Below, in pieces: positions 18,872 through 27,296 of a DNA stretch of 64,000 nt. Origin of the DNA: an uncultured Caulobacterales bacterium (GTDB taxonomy: Bacteria; Pseudomonadota; Alphaproteobacteria; Caulobacterales; Caulobacteraceae); the NCBI GenBank assembly GCA_903884425.1, contig CAISEP010000007.1, positions 111,374-175,373 of the forward strand. The letters are read 5' to 3'. The notes beneath the pieces are model-generated. The model searched no databases, was not told the DNA's origin, and saw only the letters and a program-made list of their open reading frames with translations. The first letter of the stretch is position 1, and each line of letters begins with the position of its first letter. The position numbers were made by a program, and so were the translations under genes.

Positions 18872-19260
18872 TGCCAGCCGCCTCATCCCTCAGTGTCCTG
18901 ATCGTGGACGATCAGATGACCATCCGATCCCTGGTCCGTTCGGGCCTGCAGCAGATCGGCGTATCCAACATCGATGAGGCCGCCGACGGCGAGCAGGGGC
19001 TCCGGCAACTGATCGCGCGACCGGCCAGCCTGGTGATCACCGACTTCAACATGCCCAAGCTGGACGGGCTGGGCCTCCTGCGCGCGATCCGGGCCCATCC
19101 GCCCATCTCCAAGACCGCGGTGATCATGCTTACCGGTCGGGCGGACAAGGAACTGGTGCAGCGCGCGGTGCAGTTCGGCGTGAACAACTATCTCGTGAAG
19201 CCCTTCACCGTCGGCACGCTGAAGGACAAGATCGAAGCCGTCGTCGGCGGACTGACCTGA
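18871..19260 (+). CDS. Second CheY-type response regulator
   Basis: 129-residue receiver domain with acidic pair in VLIVDDQMT, phospho-acceptor D58 in LVITDFNMPKLDG, Thr in IMLTGRAD and Lys in NNYLVKPFTV. It differs clearly from the first CheY of the operon, as is usual in alphaproteobacteria, where a second CheY may act as a phosphate sink or on another output. It is translationally coupled to cheB. Confidence 0.93.
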   Translation: MPAASSLSVLIVDDQMTIRSLVRSGLQQIGVSNIDEAADGEQGLRQLIARPASLVITDFNMPKLDGLGLLRAIRAHPPISKTAVIMLTGRADKELVQRAVQFGVNNYLVKPFTVGTLKDKIEAVVGGLT

Positions 19261-19274
19261 GAGGTGCGTGACTT

Positions 19275-19829
19275 TTGAAAAGCGCGGTCGGTACAGCAGG
19301 TGAAGAGCATCGCATCCTGGTGGTGCAGGGGGAGTATGTCGTGACCGACGACCCGACGGCGGTGCTTGTCACCCTGCTGGGCAGCTGCGTCGCCGCCTGC
19401 ATGCGCGACCCCGTGGCCGGGATCGGCGGGCTGAACCATTTCCTGCTGCCGGGGGACGACAACCGCTCCGACCAGATGCGGCACGGGGTGCATGCCATGG
19501 AACTGCTGGTGAACGGCCTGCTGGCCCGCGGTGCCCGCCGGGACCGGCTGGAGGCCAAGCTGTTCGGTGGGGCGCGGATGGTCTCGGGCCTCACCGATGT
19601 GGGCCGCCAGAACGCCCTGTTCGCCGAACGCTTCCTGCAGCGGGAAGGCATTCCCGTGATCAGTTCCAGCCTTGGCGGCGAACAGGCCCGCCGGATCCAG
19701 TTCTGGCCCGTTTCCGGACGGGTGCGACACCTGTTCGTCGAGAAGCAGGCCAACACAGTCTTCGAGGCGGAACGTCGCCGCCCCGCCCCGGTCGCTCCCG
19801 TCAACGACGGCGCAGTGGAGTTGTTCTGA
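19275..19829 (+). CDS. cheD: Chemotaxis receptor glutamine deamidase CheD
   Basis: 184 residues from a TTG start (19275). Catalytic Cys lies in TLLGSCVAACM and His in GGLNHFLLPG, the two diagnostic CheD motifs; LFGGARMV follows. CheD deamidates receptor glutamines and can interact with CheC or CheY. There is no CheC in the operon. The TTG is preceded by GAGAGGTG. The gene follows the second cheY by 14 bases. Confidence 0.94.
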   Translation: MKSAVGTAGEEHRILVVQGEYVVTDDPTAVLVTLLGSCVAACMRDPVAGIGGLNHFLLPGDDNRSDQMRHGVHAMELLVNGLLARGARRDRLEAKLFGGARMVSGLTDVGRQNALFAERFLQREGIPVISSSLGGEQARRIQFWPVSGRVRHLFVEKQANTVFEAERRRPAPVAPVNDGAVELF

Positions 19830-19830
19830 C

Positions 19831-20247
19831 ATGGCCCAGCCCGCAAAGACGTCCCCCGCCGATGCCGCGTCCGGCATCACCGTCGCCCGGGTCGAGGATG
19901 GCGGCGCGCCGCTCTCGACCGTGCTCATGGCCGTGGCCACCGAGGTGCGGGACCTGGCCGCCGCCGCGGACGGCCTGCAGGATCTGGTCGGCTCCCTGCT
20001 GACCGACCCTCTGGCCATGGCCGACTCCAGCGCCCTCGAGCGCGGACAGGCACTTGATGCTGTTGTGCAGCGTCTGCAGGCCCTTGAAACCTTCCTCGCG
20101 ACCCTGGCCCCGTCAGTCAAACCCGAATGGGCCGTCGATCCGACGGAGGCCGCCAATCGACTTCTATTGGCCAGCCTGGCGCAGAAACTTTCAGGTGTTG
20201 CCGTAGATACTGTGCAGGAAGATCGCGGCGATTGTGATTTCTTCTGA
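19831..20247 (+). CDS. Chemotaxis-operon protein of unknown function
   Basis: 138 residues starting MAQPAKTSPADA at 19831, one base after the cheD stop. The middle part is mostly helical (LMAVATEVRDLAAAADGLQDLV, then LQALETFLATLA) and it ends in GDCDFF. There are no membrane segments or recognisable enzymatic motif. Caulobacterales che operons carry poorly conserved small genes (cheU, cheE) at this position; I cannot say whether this is one of them. The end of the first operon segment may lie here, since a promoter-like site follows. Confidence 0.65.
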   Translation: MAQPAKTSPADAASGITVARVEDGGAPLSTVLMAVATEVRDLAAAADGLQDLVGSLLTDPLAMADSSALERGQALDAVVQRLQALETFLATLAPSVKPEWAVDPTEAANRLLLASLAQKLSGVAVDTVQEDRGDCDFF

Positions 20248-20271
20248 AGCCTCGCGTTTCGTTGCGCGGGC

Positions 20272-20286
20272 TTAACGCTTCGTAAA
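20272..20286 (+). promoter_or_regulatory. CtrA-like box upstream of the globin-coupled receptor
   Basis: TTAA-N7-TAAA (TTAACGCTTCGTAAA) differs at one position from the CtrA consensus TTAA-N7-TTAA and lies 58 bases before the ATG of the receptor gene, in the 97-bp gap after the preceding gene. CtrA regulates motility and chemotaxis genes in Caulobacterales. The match is suggestive only, since such sites arise by chance. Confidence 0.35.
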
Positions 20287-20344
20287 GCATGACCCCTGAC
20301 TCTGGGGGTCGGCTGTGGTCCGGCCCGGACCCGCGGAGGGTGCC

Positions 20345-21952
20345 ATGGCGGACGACATTCAGGAACGTCTGGATTTCATCGGGATCGACGGGAACGTGGT
20401 CACGCGCCTGCGGGGGCTGGGGCCGTTTCTGGAGCGGACGCTCCGCCCGGCCCTGGCCAACTTCTACGACCGCGTCCGCCGCTATCCCGAGACCCGCAAG
20501 GCCTTTCGCGACGAGGCCCACATCGCCGCCGCCGAGGCCGCCCAGGTCCGGCACTGGGGCGTGATCGCCAGCGGGCGGTTCGACGCGGACTACTTCGCCG
20601 CGTCCCGGCGCATCGGCAATGCCCATGCAAGGATCGGCCTCGCCCCCCGGTGGTACATCGGCGGCTATGCCGTGATCACCGAGCAGCTGGTGGCCGGGCA
20701 GATCCGCGAATCCTGGCCCAGGGGCGTCCCCGGCTTCCGGTCCTCGCCCGAGCCGACCATTGCCAATGCCGGGGCCATCATCAAGGCGGCCCTGCTCGAC
20801 ATGGACATCGTCATGACCGAGTACCAGGCCGTGGCGGAGGCGGAGCAGAACCGCCTGCAGGAGCTGGCCAACAGCCATGCCGCAGAGGCCGAGGCGGTGG
20901 TCGCCGCGGTGGGCGATGCCCTGGCGCGGCTGCGGGCCGGCGACCTGACCCAGCGGCTGGAGGTTCCCTTCAGCGAGGCCTACGAGCCCCTGCGCCGGGA
21001 CCTGAACGCGGTGATCGACCAGTTGCAGCAGACCCTGTCCCAGGTGGCGGTCAGCACGGAGGGCATCCGCACCGGCGCCGGGGAGATCGACGCCGCGGCC
21101 GATGACCTGTCCCGCCGCACGGAGCAGACGGCCGCCAGCCTCGAGCAGACGGCCGCAGCGCTGGACCAGATCACGGCGACGGTGCGCCGGACCGCGGAAG
21201 GCGCACAGCAGGCGTCCAGCGTCATCACCACCGCCCGCGGCGATGCGGAGCACTCCGGCACCGTCGTGCAGGATGCCGTGGCCGCCATGGCGCGGATCGA
21301 GACCTCCGCCGGACAGATCAGCCAGATCATCGGCGTGATCGACGAGATCGCCTTCCAGACCAACCTGCTCGCTCTCAATGCCGGGGTCGAGGCGGCCCGG
21401 GCCGGGGAGGCGGGGCGCGGCTTTGCCGTGGTCGCCTCCGAGGTGCGGGCGCTGGCCCAGCGCTCCGCCGATGCGGCCAAGGAGATCAAGGCCCTCATCG
21501 CCCATTCCAGCGAGGAGGTGGCCCACGGGGTCCGGCTGGTGGACGAGACCGGCAACAGCCTGTCCGGCATCGTCACCAAGGTGCTCGAGATTTCGGAACT
21601 GGTGGGGGAGATCGCCGCCTCCGCCCACGAGCAGGCCGGTGCGCTGGCGCAGGTGAACGCCGCCGTGAACCAGATGGACCAGGTGACCCAGCAGAACGCG
21701 GCCATGGTGGAGCAGTCCACCGCCGCCAGCCGGACCCTGGCCGGAGAGACCCAGGAACTGGCGCGACTGGTGGCCCGGTTCAATATCGGGCGCGCCCCGG
21801 CCGCCGCCAGGTCCGCCGCCCCGACCGCGCCTCCGAGAAGTGCGGCCCCGCGGCCTGCCGTTCCGGTACCGGTCCGAAGCACGGGCGCTAGCGCCGCTGC
21901 CGTGGCCGTCCGGGCCGCCGCCGCGCCGGACCAGGACTGGCAGGAATTCTGA
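20345..21952 (+). CDS. Globin-coupled methyl-accepting chemotaxis protein (HemAT type, cytoplasmic)
   Basis: 535 residues without transmembrane segments. The N-terminal protoglobin domain (about 1-165) has the proximal heme His94 in NAHARIGLAPRWYIGGY. A HAMP-like segment (LRAGDLTQRLEVPF) leads to the signalling hairpin tip, EIAFQTNLLALNAGVEAARAG. The protein ends in DWQEF, a CheR/CheB-type C-terminal pentapeptide. It should sense oxygen or another diatomic gas through heme and signal to the CheA/CheW of the same operon. ATG 20345 is chosen because the globin domain begins there (MADDIQERLDFIGI). Confidence 0.93.
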   Translation: MADDIQERLDFIGIDGNVVTRLRGLGPFLERTLRPALANFYDRVRRYPETRKAFRDEAHIAAAEAAQVRHWGVIASGRFDADYFAASRRIGNAHARIGLAPRWYIGGYAVITEQLVAGQIRESWPRGVPGFRSSPEPTIANAGAIIKAALLDMDIVMTEYQAVAEAEQNRLQELANSHAAEAEAVVAAVGDALARLRAGDLTQRLEVPFSEAYEPLRRDLNAVIDQLQQTLSQVAVSTEGIRTGAGEIDAAADDLSRRTEQTAASLEQTAAALDQITATVRRTAEGAQQASSVITTARGDAEHSGTVVQDAVAAMARIETSAGQISQIIGVIDEIAFQTNLLALNAGVEAARAGEAGRGFAVVASEVRALAQRSADAAKEIKALIAHSSEEVAHGVRLVDETGNSLSGIVTKVLEISELVGEIAASAHEQAGALAQVNAAVNQMDQVTQQNAAMVEQSTAASRTLAGETQELARLVARFNIGRAPAAARSAAPTAPPRSAAPRPAVPVPVRSTGASAAAVAVRAAAAPDQDWQEF

Positions 21953-21977
21953 GACAGCGGCAGCGAGGACGAAGACG

Positions 21978-22346
21978 GTGGCACGACGGGATCTGACCGG
22001 AGCGATCAACTTCGCCCATCTGGACGCCTATACCGCCGGCGATCCGGGCCTGACGGAGGAGGTGCTCGCCCTGTTCGAGGAGCAGGCCAGCCTGTGGATG
22101 CGCCTCCTCACCGCCGAGGCCCCTGCCGACAGTTGGCGGGATGCCGCCCATACCCTGAAGGGCGCGGCCCTGGGCATCGGTGCCGAGGCCCTGGCCCGGG
22201 TGTGCGGCGTGGCGGAGCAGCAGTCCGGCACCACCGGGGCGGCGCGCGCGGTCCTGCTGGATCCGATCCATGCGGAACTGAATGCGGTGCTGGCGGACAT
22301 CGCCGCCTGGCGCCACCAGGTCGCCCTGGACGGCCTGCGGGGCTGA
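21978..22346 (+). CDS. HPt-domain phosphotransfer protein
   Basis: 122 residues from a GTG at 21978. It is a four-helix HPt with the phosphorylatable His in DAAHTLKGAALGIGAEAL, the canonical HxLKG motif. It sits 25 bases behind the receptor gene as the last gene of the rightward chemotaxis cluster. It could relay phosphate between CheA and another receiver, or act in a separate phosphorelay. The start is uncertain because upstream frame sequence is low complexity. Confidence 0.85.
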   Translation: MARRDLTGAINFAHLDAYTAGDPGLTEEVLALFEEQASLWMRLLTAEAPADSWRDAAHTLKGAALGIGAEALARVCGVAEQQSGTTGAARAVLLDPIHAELNAVLADIAAWRHQVALDGLRG

Positions 22347-22353
22347 GGGCGGC

Positions 22354-23313
22354 CTACCAGTCCGGAATGAGGATCCTGCGGGCCCGTTCGCAGTCCCGGG
22401 CGATCTGGTCCTTCATGGCCTGCAGGCCGTCGAACTTCTCGTCCCCGCGCAGATAGGCGGTCAGCTCCACGTCCAGGGTCTGGCCGTAGAGGTCCTCGTC
22501 GAAGTCGAACAGGTTCACTTCCAGGCGCTTGTCGACCCCGTCCACCGTCGGGCGATGGCCCACATAGGCGACGGAGGGGATCTCCCGGCCGTCCGGCAGG
22601 CGGGTGCGGGCGGCATATATGCCCTCCGCAGGTCGGATGAAGTCGCCGAACTGGATGTTGGCCGTGGGAAAGCCGATGGTGCGGCCGATCTTGTCCCCGT
22701 GGACCACCACGCCCTCGATGGTGAAGGGACGGCCGAGCAGGCGCGCGGCCTCGTCGGGGCGTCCTTCCTCGATGGCGGCGCGGATGGCGCTGGAGGAGCA
22801 TTTCTCGCCGCTGTCGCAAGTGACCGGTGCGGCGATGGTGACGCCGAAGCCCAGGGCCTCGCCCAGTTCCTTCAGCCGGGCCGGATTGCCCGCCCGGCCC
22901 TTGCCGAAGGCGATGTCGAAGCCCGCGCTCACATGCCGGGCCCCGATCCCGCGGGCCAGGACCTCCTCGGCGAACTGGCGGTCGGTCATGCCGGCCAGAT
23001 CGGCATCGAACGGCAGGCGATAGAGCACGTCCACGCCCAGGGCCTCGAGGGCGCAGGCCTGCTGGTTGGTGGTCATCAGCCGGAAGGGCGGGGAGTCCGG
23101 CTGGAACCAGCGCCGCGGATGCGGCTCGAAGGTCACGACGCCCAGGACGGTGCCAAGCGCCTGCGCCGCCCGGGCGGCCTCGGCAATGACCTGCCGGTGC
23201 CCGAGATGGACGCCGTCGAAATTGCCGAGCGCCACCGACGCGCCCCGGTCGTCGGGGGCGACGTCACGCCAGTCGGTCACGATCCGCAGTCCGCGGTGCG
23301 CTGCAGGGCTCAT
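22354..23313 (-). CDS. ribF: Bifunctional riboflavin kinase / FAD synthetase
   Basis: 319 residues, standard length. The N-terminal FMN adenylyltransferase domain has VALGNFDGVHLGHRQVI (HxGH-type nucleotidyltransferase motif) and the C-terminal riboflavin kinase domain has GRTIGFPTANI and YVGHRPTVDG. It makes FMN and FAD in the cytosol. It lies convergent with the HPt gene (7 bases between stops) and downstream of the MaoC gene on the same strand. Confidence 0.97.
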   Translation of the reverse strand: MSPAAHRGLRIVTDWRDVAPDDRGASVALGNFDGVHLGHRQVIAEAARAAQALGTVLGVVTFEPHPRRWFQPDSPPFRLMTTNQQACALEALGVDVLYRLPFDADLAGMTDRQFAEEVLARGIGARHVSAGFDIAFGKGRAGNPARLKELGEALGFGVTIAAPVTCDSGEKCSSSAIRAAIEEGRPDEAARLLGRPFTIEGVVVHGDKIGRTIGFPTANIQFGDFIRPAEGIYAARTRLPDGREIPSVAYVGHRPTVDGVDKRLEVNLFDFDEDLYGQTLDVELTAYLRGDEKFDGLQAMKDQIARDCERARRILIPDW

Positions 23314-23323
23314 GGACGCAAGC

Positions 23324-23755
23324 TCATTCCGCCGCAGCGCCCCGGGGGACCATGATCAGGGCCTCGCCCTCCACCACGGCCTTGCCTTCCACGGTGCAGA
23401 CCGTCTTCAGCGAGGCCCGGGCCTTGGCCTCGTCCAGGCCGGTGACGGTGACCGTGGTGACCAGCCGGTCGCCGATGCGCACCGGGCGCTTGAAGCTCAG
23501 GCTCTGGGAAATGTAGATCGCGCCCGGGCCCGGCAGTTCCGACGCGATCAGGGCGGAGATATAGGCCCCCGACAGCATGCCGTGGGCGATCCGCCCCTTG
23601 AACGGCGTGGTCTGGGCAAAGGCTTCGTCCAGATGCACGGGGTTGTGGTCGCCGGACACGTCGGCGAAGGCGCGGATATCCTCGTCGCGGATCGTGTGCT
23701 CCCGGCTGGCGGACAGGCCGACCGTGAGGTCCTCGAACTGATAGCCCTTGCTCAT
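23324..23755 (-). CDS. MaoC-family (R)-specific enoyl-CoA hydratase
   Basis: 143 residues from ATG 23755. The hotdog-fold hydratase motif is ADVSGDHNPVHLDEAFA, with catalytic Asp and His, followed by AHGMLSGAYISALI. This is the short PhaJ-type form, which hydrates trans-2-enoyl-CoA to (R)-3-hydroxyacyl-CoA and often feeds polyhydroxyalkanoate synthesis. ATG 23755 (MSKGYQFEDL) is preferred over the upstream ATG 24 bases earlier on family length. It precedes ribF by 10 bases. Confidence 0.9.
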   Translation of the reverse strand: MSKGYQFEDLTVGLSASREHTIRDEDIRAFADVSGDHNPVHLDEAFAQTTPFKGRIAHGMLSGAYISALIASELPGPGAIYISQSLSFKRPVRIGDRLVTTVTVTGLDEAKARASLKTVCTVEGKAVVEGEALIMVPRGAAAE

Positions 23756-23809
23756 CCCCGGCCTCTCCCGCGCACGCACCTGCAGTGTCTTAGCGCCATG
23801 CGCCCCACC

Positions 23810-24697
23810 TCACCAGACCAGATGAGGGGTGGCGTGGGCGGCGACAAGCCCCTTTGCCTGCAAGAGGCCGGCCACCCGGTCCAGGCTGACCCGGCCGTCG
23901 GGATCGCGGACATCGGCGGCGTGGATGCCGTCGGTGACGAACAGGCAGTCGATGCCCTGGTCCCGGGCACCGGTCACGTCGGTGATCAGGCCGTCGCCGA
24001 TAGCCAGGATGCGGCGGCGATCCACCGGCCGTCCCAGCCGGTTGGCCGCATCCTCCAGCGCCAGGTCATAGATCGGCGCATAGGGCTTGCCCGCCATAAC
24101 CGCCTCGCCGCCCAGGGTCTCGTACAGGTCCGCCAGGGCCCCGGCACAGTAGATCATCCGGTCGCCGCGCTGCACCACCCGGTCGGGATTGGCGCAGACC
24201 AGCGGCAGGCCCCGGGCCGCGGCCAGGGTCAGGGCGGCGCGGTAGTCCTCCGGCGTGTCCCGTTCATCGTCGAACAGGCCGGTGGCGCAGATGAAGGCGG
24301 CGGTCTCCACCGTCCCGCGGGCCAGGTCCAGACCCTGGTAGAGGGGCTCGTCCCGGGCCGGGCCGATGGTCCAGACCGGTCCGGGGGCCCGGCGGCGAAG
24401 CTCCGCGCGGGTGGCGTCTCCGGAGGTGACGAAGCCCGTCCAGGCGTGGTCGGGCACCATCAGGGCATGGAGCTGGGGCACCACGTCCGCCGCCGGTCGG
24501 GGGGAGTTGGACACGAGGATCACGGGAATCCCCCGCTCCGACTGGGCCCGGCTCAGGGCCTCGCAGGCGGCGGGATAGCTCTCACGGCCGTTGTGGATCA
24601 CGCCCCAGACGTCGCAGAAGATGGCGTCATAGCCGTCGAGAATCTCGGACAGGCCGGAGATCAGCCGGGGCGCGGGGGGCGGGGAGGTCGCGGTCAT
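23810..24697 (-). CDS. HAD-superfamily phosphatase (TIGR01459 type, NagD-like)
   Basis: 295 residues. The nucleophile motif is YDAIFCDVWGVIHNG near the N-terminus, motif II is VILVSNSPRP, and motif III/IV ends in ILAIGDGLITDVTGARDQGIDCLFV. The C2-type cap places it with NagD/4-nitrophenylphosphatases, and the DVWGV variant is typical of the alphaproteobacterial TIGR01459 group. The physiological substrate is not known. Confidence 0.9.
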   Translation of the reverse strand: MTATSPPPAPRLISGLSEILDGYDAIFCDVWGVIHNGRESYPAACEALSRAQSERGIPVILVSNSPRPAADVVPQLHALMVPDHAWTGFVTSGDATRAELRRRAPGPVWTIGPARDEPLYQGLDLARGTVETAAFICATGLFDDERDTPEDYRAALTLAAARGLPLVCANPDRVVQRGDRMIYCAGALADLYETLGGEAVMAGKPYAPIYDLALEDAANRLGRPVDRRRILAIGDGLITDVTGARDQGIDCLFVTDGIHAADVRDPDGRVSLDRVAGLLQAKGLVAAHATPHLVW

Positions 24698-24771
24698 GGG
24701 ACTGGGCTAGACGGCACGGCGGGTCAGGTCAACGCGCAATCCGATCCTCCGCGGCCCGGCCGACAGGCGCT

Positions 24772-26094
24772 CTAGAGAGCGGCGCGGCGCCAGGCGGAGG
24801 GGCGGGCCATCTCGGCGGCGGCATCCGCCGGGGTCTGGGGCCGGGACACGGGAGACAGCTGGGGCGCGGCCTGGGTCGCAGGCTCGCTCAGCACCGATTC
24901 CCGGATGGCGCGGGGCTCGCCGAACAGGTGGCCCTGGGCGAAGGCCACGTCGAGGTCGAGAATGTCCACCACCTGGCGCTCATGCTCCACCTTCTCGGCC
25001 ACCAGTTCCACCCCGTAGCGGCGGGTGAGGGCGGCATAGTCGGCATAGTGCAGGTCCTTCAGGGCCGGGATGGACGTGCGGGCGCTGTCATCCAGCAGGG
25101 CCCCCAGCAGCAGGTCGGCGGAGACCTTGATGAACTTCACCTCCGACCGCGCCAGATCGGCGAAGTTGAAGTCCAGGGCCTGGACCTTGTCGATGGAGAA
25201 GCGGAAGCCGAGGTCCGCCAGGCGCCCCATGTTGCGCTGTTCCAGGGCGCTGCGCCGGTCGAAGCTGTCCTGTCCGAGTTCGAAGATCACCGAGCCGGCG
25301 AGGTCGCGGTTCTTGGCCATGAACTCCAGGAACTGCGGGAAGAAGGACTCGTCCCCCAGGCTGGTGAGGGAGATGTTGCAGAAGATCCCGACCTTGCGGT
25401 CCTGCTTGGCAAAGCGGCGCACCACCTGCACGCAGCGCAGCAGCAGCAGGTTGTCGATGGAGGAGATCAGCCCGCCCGGCTCCGCCACGGTGAGGAATTC
25501 CGCGGGCATCATCACCCGGCCGCTCTCGTCCCGCAGGCGGGTATAGCTCTCGTAATAGACCGTGCGCCGCTGGGGCAGGCTGACGACGGGCTGGAGGTAG
25601 AGGTCGACCCGGTTCTCCGCCAGGGCCTCGCGCACCGCATGGATCAGGGCGGTGGTCTGGTGGTCGTGGGGCGAGGCGGCCACCGCCATGGGGCCGGAGC
25701 GGGCATGGACGGCGGCCAGCTCCTCGTCGAGGGTTTCGCCGAGGCGCGCCACCAGGTCCTCCAGCAGGCGGACCTCCGAGGTCAGGGCCTGGGCGCGGGC
25801 GTCGGTTTCCCGGTGAAGGCTGTCGGCCATGGCCTCCAGCGCAGCCTGGGTGTCTTCCAGCTGGTCGGCCAGCAGGCCGTGGGCGTCGGCAAGGCCGGCC
25901 AGTTCCCGCCGCAGCTCGCCGATGGTGGTGCCCCGGGCGATCATGTTGTGCAGGCCGAAGGCCAGCCCCAGCGTGCCGATAAGCACCGCGGCCCCGGCGC
26001 CCCAGCCCGCATCCGCCCGCCAGAAGATGGCGGCGAGGGCCAGCGACAGGCAGAGATATCCCCCCGAAAGGAGGAAGGTCACGGCTTTTTTCAT
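24772..26094 (-). CDS. tipF: TipF-like cyclic-di-GMP receptor with degenerate EAL domain (flagellar assembly regulator)
   Basis: 440 residues. Two N-terminal membrane helices (VTFLLSGGYLCLSLALAAIFW and AAVLIGTLGLAFGLHNM) are followed by a coiled coil (about 60-130) and an EAL domain from about 150. The catalytic EAL signature is replaced by YYESYTRL, and later metal-binding positions are also changed, which indicates binding rather than hydrolysis of c-di-GMP. This order of parts is that of Caulobacter TipF, which places the flagellum at the pole. An Ala/Pro-rich tail ends the protein. Assignment rests on architecture and remembered similarity. Confidence 0.8.
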   Translation of the reverse strand: MKKAVTFLLSGGYLCLSLALAAIFWRADAGWGAGAAVLIGTLGLAFGLHNMIARGTTIGELRRELAGLADAHGLLADQLEDTQAALEAMADSLHRETDARAQALTSEVRLLEDLVARLGETLDEELAAVHARSGPMAVAASPHDHQTTALIHAVREALAENRVDLYLQPVVSLPQRRTVYYESYTRLRDESGRVMMPAEFLTVAEPGGLISSIDNLLLLRCVQVVRRFAKQDRKVGIFCNISLTSLGDESFFPQFLEFMAKNRDLAGSVIFELGQDSFDRRSALEQRNMGRLADLGFRFSIDKVQALDFNFADLARSEVKFIKVSADLLLGALLDDSARTSIPALKDLHYADYAALTRRYGVELVAEKVEHERQVVDILDLDVAFAQGHLFGEPRAIRESVLSEPATQAAPQLSPVSRPQTPADAAAEMARPSAWRRAAL

Positions 26095-26181
26095 GGGTCA
26101 GGCCAGCGCTTCGAGGACTGATTCGGACGAATCACGTCTGCAAGTATGCGACGGCTTTCGGCCATTGGCGATGCCGACCGA

Positions 26182-27126
26182 TCAGATGCCGGCCCCCAGG
26201 TCCAGGGTCCGCAGGGTCGCCTCGTGGGCCTCGGCCTCCTGCTTCAGCCAACCGACGAAGGCCTTCACCTGGGGCAGGCGGCCCTTGGCCTTGGGATGCA
26301 CCACGTAATAGGAAAAATCCACGGCGGTGGCGATGTCCAGAGTCGTCACCAGCCGCTCGGCATCCAGGTCCGCCTGGGCCAAGGCCCGCTTGGCGAGGGC
26401 GATGCCGCGGCCGTTCATGGCCGCCTCGATCACCAGGCTCGACTGGTTGAAGCGCGGGCCGCGGGTGCCGTCCACGTCGCGCACCCCCCGCGCCGCCAGC
26501 CACATGGTCCAGTCCGGGCAGCTTTCGTCGGCGTCCGGGCTGCCGTCGTGCAGCAGGGTGTGCTGGGCGAGGTCCTCGAGCCGGTCGAGGGGCCGCGCCG
26601 CCAGCAGGGCCGGGGAGGCCACGGGTATCACCGTCTCCGACATCAGCCGCGTGACCTCCAGCCCCGCATAGTGGCCGGAGCCGTAGCGGATCGCCAGGTC
26701 CACCTCGCCGGCATTGAAGTCCACCAACTCCATCCCCGCCGACAGCCAGACGTCCACTTCCGGGTGATCGCTCTCGAACCGCCCGAGGCGCGGCACCAGC
26801 CATTTCGCGGCGAAGGAGGGGGCTGCCGAGACGGTCACCCGGCGTCCATCGACGCTGGCTGTCAGAAGTTCTGAAGCCTCCTGCAGGCGGTCGAAGGCTT
26901 CCCTCAGGGCGGGGAGGGCGGTCTGGGCCGCATCGGTGAGCAGCAGGCCCCGGGAGGTACGCTTGAACAGGGCCGCGCCGACATAGTCCTCAAGGTTCTG
27001 AATTTGTTGACTTACTGCGCCGGGCGTGACGGAAAGTTCCTCCGCCGCCCGCGTAAAGTTCATGTGCCGGGCGGCGGTCTCGAAGGCGCGCAGGGCGTTC
27101 AGCGGAGGCAGGCGACGGCGGTCCAT
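26182..27126 (-). CDS. LysR-family regulator, GcvA-like
   Basis: 314 residues from ATG 27126 (MDRRRLPPLNALRAFETAARH), the stereotyped GcvA-group N-terminus. The winged helix reads NFTRAAEELSVTPGAVSQQIQNLEDYVG, and the effector domain includes FAAKWLVPRLGRFESDHPEVDV. GcvA-type regulators control glycine cleavage or, in many genomes, unrelated neighbours. The divergent gene starts the sulfur-assimilation operon 170 bases away, so this regulator may control it, which is inference. Confidence 0.88.
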   Translation of the reverse strand: MDRRRLPPLNALRAFETAARHMNFTRAAEELSVTPGAVSQQIQNLEDYVGAALFKRTSRGLLLTDAAQTALPALREAFDRLQEASELLTASVDGRRVTVSAAPSFAAKWLVPRLGRFESDHPEVDVWLSAGMELVDFNAGEVDLAIRYGSGHYAGLEVTRLMSETVIPVASPALLAARPLDRLEDLAQHTLLHDGSPDADESCPDWTMWLAARGVRDVDGTRGPRFNQSSLVIEAAMNGRGIALAKRALAQADLDAERLVTTLDIATAVDFSYYVVHPKAKGRLPQVKAFVGWLKQEAEAHEATLRTLDLGAGI

Positions 27127-27296
27127 CAGTTTTCCTAAACGGCGCGGCAGAAGTCTTGCGTTGCGAGGTGATCTCTCCGGGCTGAAAAAGCAACCACCCC
27201 GCGGTGCAATTGTCCCCCGGGGCTTCGGGTATCGAGGTCGGCGACCGCCACGGGCGGCTCGTCCCTTCATGCCTCCGGTGGTCTGGAGCAGGTGAC

